DNA from: Collinsella sp. An2
GTDB lineage: Bacteria > Actinomycetota > Coriobacteriia > Coriobacteriales > Coriobacteriaceae
DNA length: 64,000 nucleotides
Reading direction: 5' to 3'
Assembly (NCBI RefSeq): GCF_002160065.1
Contig: NZ_NFJW01000004.1
Span: 113,256 to 177,255 of the forward strand
Below the pieces are notes generated by a model that was given only the letters and a program-made list of their open reading frames with translations, did no database searches and was not told the origin of the DNA. Every line of letters begins with the position of its first letter. The first letter of the stretch is position 1. Positions 57,615-64,000 of this stretch are shown one piece after another. The translations under genes were made by a program, and so were the position numbers.

Positions 57615-57804
57615 AGTTACGTGCGGAGTTCTCCAGTTGCGTGCGGCGAATTCACGTTGCATGCCTGCTATTAAAATTGATAGAGGTTTTCGGCCATAAT
57701 TGCCTCCAAATGAGGGTGATTATGGCTGAATCGCGCACGCAACTCTCATTGGGCGTACGCAACTCGCAAACGCCGTACGCAACTTCCGTTGGACGCACGT
57801 TACT
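57615..57804. repeat. Family III array, copy 2: boxes at 20-bp period, 3 forward and 4 reverse, around the shared hairpin
   Basis: AGTTACGTGCG 57615, AGTTGCGTGCG 57635, (C)GTTGCATGC 57655; CGGCCATAATTGCCTCC..GAGGGTGATTATGGCTG; inverted boxes ending 57744, 57764, 57784, 57804. Confidence 0.92.
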
Positions 57805-58099
57805 CGAAAACACGTCGCAACACACCACGACACGCCAAGCGATGCCACAACACGTCACACGCCCTGCTCAGGCTAGCAATTCCTTTGTGAGCAATACATG
57901 GAGACGCCCGTGCGCGTGTATACTAAGCAGCTGTGTCAAACGGGGAGGATTCTGTCTCGACGACTTGCCGCATTATGGGTTGCGCGGCGCCAGAAGGACG
58001 GAATGCAAGCCGCGAAGCACAAGTTGGTAGTGGTCCTCTAGGGGCATCCGCAAGGGGCGGATGCAATGTCCCAAGACCACCGAGAGTTAGGATCATTGA

Positions 58100-58720
58100 A
58101 TGATCAGCATGATTCTCGGCCGCAAGATCGGTATGACCCAGGTGTGGGACGAGAACGATAACGTCGTCCCCGTCACGGTCATCCAGGCTGGCCCCTGCGC
58201 CGTCTCGCAGGTTAAAACTAAGGCGACCGACGGTTACGATGCCGTCCAGATTGGTTTTGGCGCCATCAAGGCCAAGAACGTCAACAAGCCCATGGCGGGT
58301 CACTTTGCCAAGGCTGGCGTCGAGCCCGTCCGCTACCTCCGCGAGGTCCGCGTCGAGAACGGCGAGGATCACAAGGTGGGCGAGGTCGTCACCGTCGCCG
58401 ACTTCGCCGACGTCGCCAAGGTTGATGTCATTGGCACCTCCAAGGGTAAGGGCTTCCAGGGTCGCATCAAGCGTTGGGGACAGCGCCGCGGTCCTATGAC
58501 CCACGGTTCCCACTTCAAGCGTCACCCCGGCTCCATCGGCCAGTGCGCCTACCCGGCGCGCGTCCTCAAGGGCGTCAAGATGGCTGGTCACATGGGTAAC
58601 GAGCGCGTGACCGTGAAGAACCTGTCCGTTGTCCGCATCGATGCCGAGCAGAACCTCATTCTCGTCAAGGGTGCCGTCCCTGGCGCGAAGAACGGTCTGG
58701 TCGCCATCCGTATGGCTTAA
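58100..58720 (+). CDS. rplC: 50S ribosomal protein L3
   Basis: [33 protein letters not shown]. Confidence 0.97.
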   Translation: MISMILGRKIGMTQVWDENDNVVPVTVIQAGPCAVSQVKTKATDGYDAVQIGFGAIKAKNVNKPMAGHFAKAGVEPVRYLREVRVENGEDHKVGEVVTVADFADVAKVDVIGTSKGKGFQGRIKRWGQRRGPMTHGSHFKRHPGSIGQCAYPARVLKGVKMAGHMGNERVTVKNLSVVRIDAEQNLILVKGAVPGAKNGLVAIRMA

Positions 58721-58766
58721 GGGCCAGTCCCTATAACGCCCAGCGTCATACCAAGGAGAACACAGA

Positions 58767-59393
58767 ATGTCTAAGTTTGAAGTCAAGAACAGCGAGGGTG
58801 CAAAGGTCGCCGAGACCGAGCTCTCCGCTGCGGTGTACGGCATCGAGCCGAACACCCACGTCATGCATCACATCGTCAAGTGCCAGATGGCCTGCTGGCG
58901 TCAGGGCACCCAGTCCACCAAGGGTCGCAGCGACGTCTCCGGTGGCGGTGCCAAGCCGTGGCGTCAGAAGGGCACCGGTCGTGCTCGCCAGGGTTCGACC
59001 CGCGCCGGCCAGTGGCGTCATGGTGGCGTCATTCACGGCCCGAAGCCGCGTCTGTACACCAAGCGCATGAACAACAAAGAGGTCAAGCTCGCTATGCGTT
59101 CCGCGCTTTCCGCTAAGGTGCGCGACAACGAGCTCGTGCTCGTGGACGACTACGGCTTCGAGAAGCCCAGCACCAAGGCTGCCGTCGCCATGCTCAAGGC
59201 ACTCGGCCTCGAGGGCAAGCGCCTCACGATCATCGTCCGCGAGGACGACGTGAACGCGTTTCTGTCGTTCCGCAACATCCCCAAGACGTTCATCATCACG
59301 CCGCAGGAGGCCAACACCTACGACCTCATTAACAACGGCGCTCTGCTGATGCCCGCCGACGTCGCTGCTCACTTCGGGGAGGTGCTTGCATAA
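58767..59393 (+). CDS. rplD: 50S ribosomal protein L4
   Basis: GTQSTKGRSDVSGGGAKPWRQKGTGRARQGSTRAGQWRHGG. Confidence 0.97.
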   Translation: MSKFEVKNSEGAKVAETELSAAVYGIEPNTHVMHHIVKCQMACWRQGTQSTKGRSDVSGGGAKPWRQKGTGRARQGSTRAGQWRHGGVIHGPKPRLYTKRMNNKEVKLAMRSALSAKVRDNELVLVDDYGFEKPSTKAAVAMLKALGLEGKRLTIIVREDDVNAFLSFRNIPKTFIITPQEANTYDLINNGALLMPADVAAHFGEVLA

Positions 59394-59681
59394 ATGACCG
59401 CCCACGAGATCATCATTCGCCCGATCGTTTCCGAGCGTTCGTTCTCGCTCATGGAGCAGAACAAGTACACGTTCGAGGTCGCTCGCGACGCGAACAAGTA
59501 TCAGATCAAGGACGCCGTCGAGGAGCTCTTCTCCGTTCACGTTACGAGCGTCAACACCATTAACGTGAAGCCGAAGAAGAAGCGCGTGCGTTACGTTGCC
59601 GGCTACACTCGTCAGTGGAAGAAGGCTGTCGTCACCATCGCCGAGGGTGAGTCCATCGAGATCTACGGCAACCAGGCCTAG
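59394..59681 (+). CDS. rplW: 50S ribosomal protein L23
   Basis: IIIRPIVSERSFSLMEQNKYTFEVARDANKYQIKDAVEELFSVHV. Confidence 0.96.
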   Translation: MTAHEIIIRPIVSERSFSLMEQNKYTFEVARDANKYQIKDAVEELFSVHVTSVNTINVKPKKKRVRYVAGYTRQWKKAVVTIAEGESIEIYGNQA

Positions 59682-59853
59682 TTTCTCGGATTGTCTTGTC
59701 GCCTCCCGCAAGGGAGGCGAGGGTCAAAGTGGTTCCGGGCCCAGAATATGGAGCCGCCCGGTACCGTGGTAATCCGGTGTCGTCGCACCCCGAGGTCTAA
59801 CCTCACATCCCTGCCTGCGACGGCCAACGGATAGAAGTTGAAAGGGATAGGGA

Positions 59854-60684
<831 letters not shown>

Positions 60685-60717
60685 TTTTCGGATACCGAGT
60701 ATTAGGAGTAAGCACCT

Positions 60718-60978
60718 ATGAGCAGAAGTCTCAAAAAAGGGCCGTTCGTGGAAGCTCGCCTTCTCTCGCGTATCGTCGCGATGAACGAGGCTGGCAAGAA
60801 GGACGTCGTGAAGACCTGGTCCCGCGCGTCCACCATCTTCCCCGAGATGGTCGGTCATACCATCGCTGTACACGACGGCCGCAAGCATGTGCCGGTCTAC
60901 GTCACCGAGTCCATGGTCGGTCATAAGCTCGGCGAGTTCGCGCCGACTCGTACGTTCCGTGGCCACAAGGCCAAGTAG
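60718..60978 (+). CDS. rpsS: 30S ribosomal protein S19
   Basis: [19 protein letters not shown]. Confidence 0.97.
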   Translation: MSRSLKKGPFVEARLLSRIVAMNEAGKKDVVKTWSRASTIFPEMVGHTIAVHDGRKHVPVYVTESMVGHKLGEFAPTRTFRGHKAK

Positions 60979-60992
60979 GGGGTTTCACGTAA

Positions 60993-61364
60993 ATGGCAAC
61001 TAAAGCTACCGATACCGAGACCCGCGAGGTGCGCGCCGTCGCCAAGTACGTGCGCGTGTCCCCCAGCAAGGCTCGCCTCGTGGTCGATCTCATCCGTCGC
61101 AAGTCTGTCGCACAGGCTTTCGACATCCTGCATTTCTGCGAACGCGCCGTGGCCGTGGACGTCGAGAAGGTCCTGCGCTCTGCCGTCGCGAACGCTGAGA
61201 ACAACAACGGCATGCGCGCCGACAACCTCGTGGTTGCCAAGGCGTATGTCGACGAGGGCCCGACGCTCAAGCGCATCCGTCCTCGCGCCAAGGGCTCCGC
61301 TTCCCGCATCCTGAAGCGCACGAGCCACATCACCGTCGTCGTCGCTCCTCGAAAGGAGGCATAA
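60993..61364 (+). CDS. rplV: 50S ribosomal protein L22
   Basis: [34 protein letters not shown]. Confidence 0.96.
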   Translation: MATKATDTETREVRAVAKYVRVSPSKARLVVDLIRRKSVAQAFDILHFCERAVAVDVEKVLRSAVANAENNNGMRADNLVVAKAYVDEGPTLKRIRPRAKGSASRILKRTSHITVVVAPRKEA

Positions 61365-61370
61365 CGAGCC

Positions 61371-62080
<710 letters not shown>

Positions 62081-62081
<1 letters not shown>

Positions 62082-62509
62082 TGCTTGCCCCTAAGCGTGT
62101 TCTTCACCGCAAGGTGCAGCGTGGCTCCATGAAGGGCCATGCCAAGGGTAACACCGAGCTGCATTTCGGTGATTACGGCATCAAGGCTCTCGAGGCCCAC
62201 TGGATCACCAACCGCCAGATCGAGGCTGCCCGTGTCGCCATGACCCGTTATATGAAGCGTGGCGGCCGCGTGTTCATCACGATCTTCCCCGATAAGCCCA
62301 TCACCAAGAAGCCGGCCGAGACCCGCATGGGTTCCGGTAAGGGCAATCCCGAGGAGTGGGTGGCCGTCGTCAAGCCGGGCCGTATCATGTTCGAGATCTC
62401 CGGCGTTGCCGAGCCCGTCGCCCGTGAGGCGCTCCGCCTGGCTCAGCACAAGCTGCCCATCAAGACCAAGATCGTTTCCCGCGCAGATCAGGACGGGGAG
62501 GATAAGTAA
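62081..62509 (+). CDS. rplP: 50S ribosomal protein L16
   Basis: [37 protein letters not shown]. Confidence 0.97.
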
Positions 62510-62725
62510 ATGAAGCCCGCAGAGATTCGTGAGCTCTCCGACGACCAGCTCGTCGAGAAGCTGAAGGAATGCCGCGCTGAGCTGTTCAACCTTCGTTTTC
62601 AGATGGCTACCAGCCAGCTCGACAATACCGCTCGCGTCAAGACCGTGAAGAAGGATATTGCTCGTATCCTCACGGAGCAGCGCGCCCGTGAGATTGCAGC
62701 GGAGAAGACCGCTGCCGCTAAGTAG
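62510..62725 (+). CDS. rpmC: 50S ribosomal protein L29
   Basis: MKPAEIRELSDDQLVEKLKECRAELFNLRFQMATSQLDN. Confidence 0.96.
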   Translation: MKPAEIRELSDDQLVEKLKECRAELFNLRFQMATSQLDNTARVKTVKKDIARILTEQRAREIAAEKTAAAK

Positions 62726-62739
62726 ACCTGGAGTGAAGC

Positions 62740-63006
62740 ATGACTGAAACGACTGAGCGTAATTCGCGCAAGGTCCGTACGGGCGTCGTTGTCTCCATCT
62801 CTGGCAACAAGACTATCGTTGTCCAGACCATGGAGCGTAAGCGTCATCCCAAGTACGGCAAGATGATGACCACCACCAAGAAGCTTCATGCGCACGATGA
62901 GGAGTGCACTGCCAACGTGGGCGACCGTGTCCGCGTCATGGAGACTCGTCCTCTGTCCAAGATGAAGCGTTGGCGTCTTGTCGAGATTATCGAGCGCGCC
63001 AAGTAA
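62740..63006 (+). CDS. rpsQ: 30S ribosomal protein S17
   Basis: [33 protein letters not shown]. Confidence 0.96.
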   Translation: MTETTERNSRKVRTGVVVSISGNKTIVVQTMERKRHPKYGKMMTTTKKLHAHDEECTANVGDRVRVMETRPLSKMKRWRLVEIIERAK

Positions 63007-63105
63007 GCTGTCTTAAGACGTATCCGTCGGCGATGTGCGCCGCGTGACCTACGGTCGCTCATGCGCGTGCGCACCTCTCGCTGACCGAAGTTCGGAGGAA
63101 CTACC

Positions 63106-63474
63106 ATGATTCAAATGCAAACCATGCTCAACGTCGCCGACAACTCCGGTGCGCGCAAGGTTCGCTGCATCAAGGTGCTTGGCGGTTCCAAGCGCCGTTA
63201 TGCGGGAATCGGTGACGTGATCGTGGCTGCCGTCCAGGAGGCCACCCCTGGCGCCAACGTCAAGAAGAAGGACGTTGTGAAGTGCGTCGTCGTCCGTACG
63301 GTGAAGGAGGTCCGTCGTAAGGACGGTTCCTACATCCGCTTCGACGACAATGCCTGCGTCGTCATCAACAACGACGGCTCGCCGGTTGGCACCCGTATCT
63401 TCGGGCCTGTGGCGCGTGAGCTGCGCGACAAGAAGTACATGAAGATCGTCTCGCTTGCTCCCGAGACCCTGTAA
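63106..63474 (+). CDS. rplN: 50S ribosomal protein L14
   Basis: [27 protein letters not shown]. Confidence 0.97.
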   Translation: MIQMQTMLNVADNSGARKVRCIKVLGGSKRRYAGIGDVIVAAVQEATPGANVKKKDVVKCVVVRTVKEVRRKDGSYIRFDDNACVVINNDGSPVGTRIFGPVARELRDKKYMKIVSLAPETL

Positions 63475-63492
63475 AGAAAGGAGAGAGCACCT

Positions 63493-63816
63493 ATGGGCAT
63501 GTCCATCAAGAAGGGCGACACCGTCAAGATTCTCTCCGGCAAGGATCGCGGCAAGCAGGGCACCGTTCTGCGCGCGTATCCCGCTGAGGGCAAGATCAAG
63601 GTCGAGGGCGTCCAGATGGTCAAGAAGGCCGTCCGTCCCAACCAGCAGAACCAGCAGGGCGGCATCGTTTCGCAGGAGGCCAAGATCGACGCCTCCAATG
63701 CTATGCTCGTGTGCCCCAAGTGCGGCGCTGCCACGCGTGTGGGCCACAAGCAGGGTGAGCTTGACGGCAAGCGCACCAAGATTCGCGTCTGCAAGAAGTG
63801 CGGCCACGAGTTCTAA
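63493..63816 (+). CDS. rplX: 50S ribosomal protein L24
   Basis: [54 protein letters not shown]. Confidence 0.96.
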   Translation: MGMSIKKGDTVKILSGKDRGKQGTVLRAYPAEGKIKVEGVQMVKKAVRPNQQNQQGGIVSQEAKIDASNAMLVCPKCGAATRVGHKQGELDGKRTKIRVCKKCGHEF

Positions 63817-63841
63817 GTTCTAACCCTTATGGTTTGAACCG

Positions 63842-63877
63842 TATGCCCCTGTCCGGGATTCCCGGACAGGGGCATTT
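63842..63877 (+). terminator. Terminator after rplX
   Basis: ATGCCCCTGTCCGGGATTCCCGGACAGGGGCATTTT. Confidence 0.85.
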
Positions 63878-63928
63878 TCGTATTCATGGACTTTAGTCCG
63901 TGCCGCGCGGCACGCGCGGCGCAGAAAA

Positions 63929-63947
63929 CCACCCGCTGTGCGGGTGG
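63929..63947. repeat. Short hairpin CCACCCGC-TGT-GCGGGTGG at window end, possible IS200/IS605-type terminal hairpin
   Basis: AAAACCACCCGCTGTGCGGGTGGATGG; perfect 8-bp stem. Confidence 0.4.
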
Positions 63948-64000
63948 ATGGCACTAGATGCTATGCAACGAGGCCCCTTCCCCTCTAGCATGGTGATTGT

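Overview
High-GC actinobacterial chromosome segment. Gene content suggests Coriobacteriia, Collinsella-like; this taxon call is inference. Main blocks: (i) a membrane protein, a GH2 glycosidase and a giant M60-like metallopeptidase with an LAQTG sorting signal; (ii) ilvA and an ilvD-ilvB-ilvN-ilvC cluster; (iii) assorted metabolic and transport genes: nitroreductase, patatin, DUF2130, a PurF-like protein lacking the catalytic Cys, ThpR, an XRE-aminotransferase fusion, NhaC, a MarR-like protein with a bacterial RGG tail, rubrerythrin, PTS IIA, a FeoA-FeoB fusion and an ABC exporter; (iv) rplJL, galU, rpoBC, rpsL-rpsG-fusA-rpsJ and rplC...rplX. The strongest unexplained signals are several families of ordered intergenic repeats. 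Family II is TGGTCAA-N12-CTGGGCA: 12 clear 26-bp units plus 1 degenerate one, at a 52-53 bp period, in two loci, with orientation flipping at the array centre. Family III is AGTTGCGTGCG boxes at an exact 20-bp period around a CGGCCATAATCACCC hairpin, also in two loci. Family I is a ~135-bp inverted repeat with GGAAAAGGGCGTCC ends, in two loci. These sit between genes, including inside the normally contiguous ribosomal/RNAP gene clusters. No CRISPR array, rRNA or tRNA was recognised. All calls come from reading the sequence and the supplied ORFs; no database search was run.
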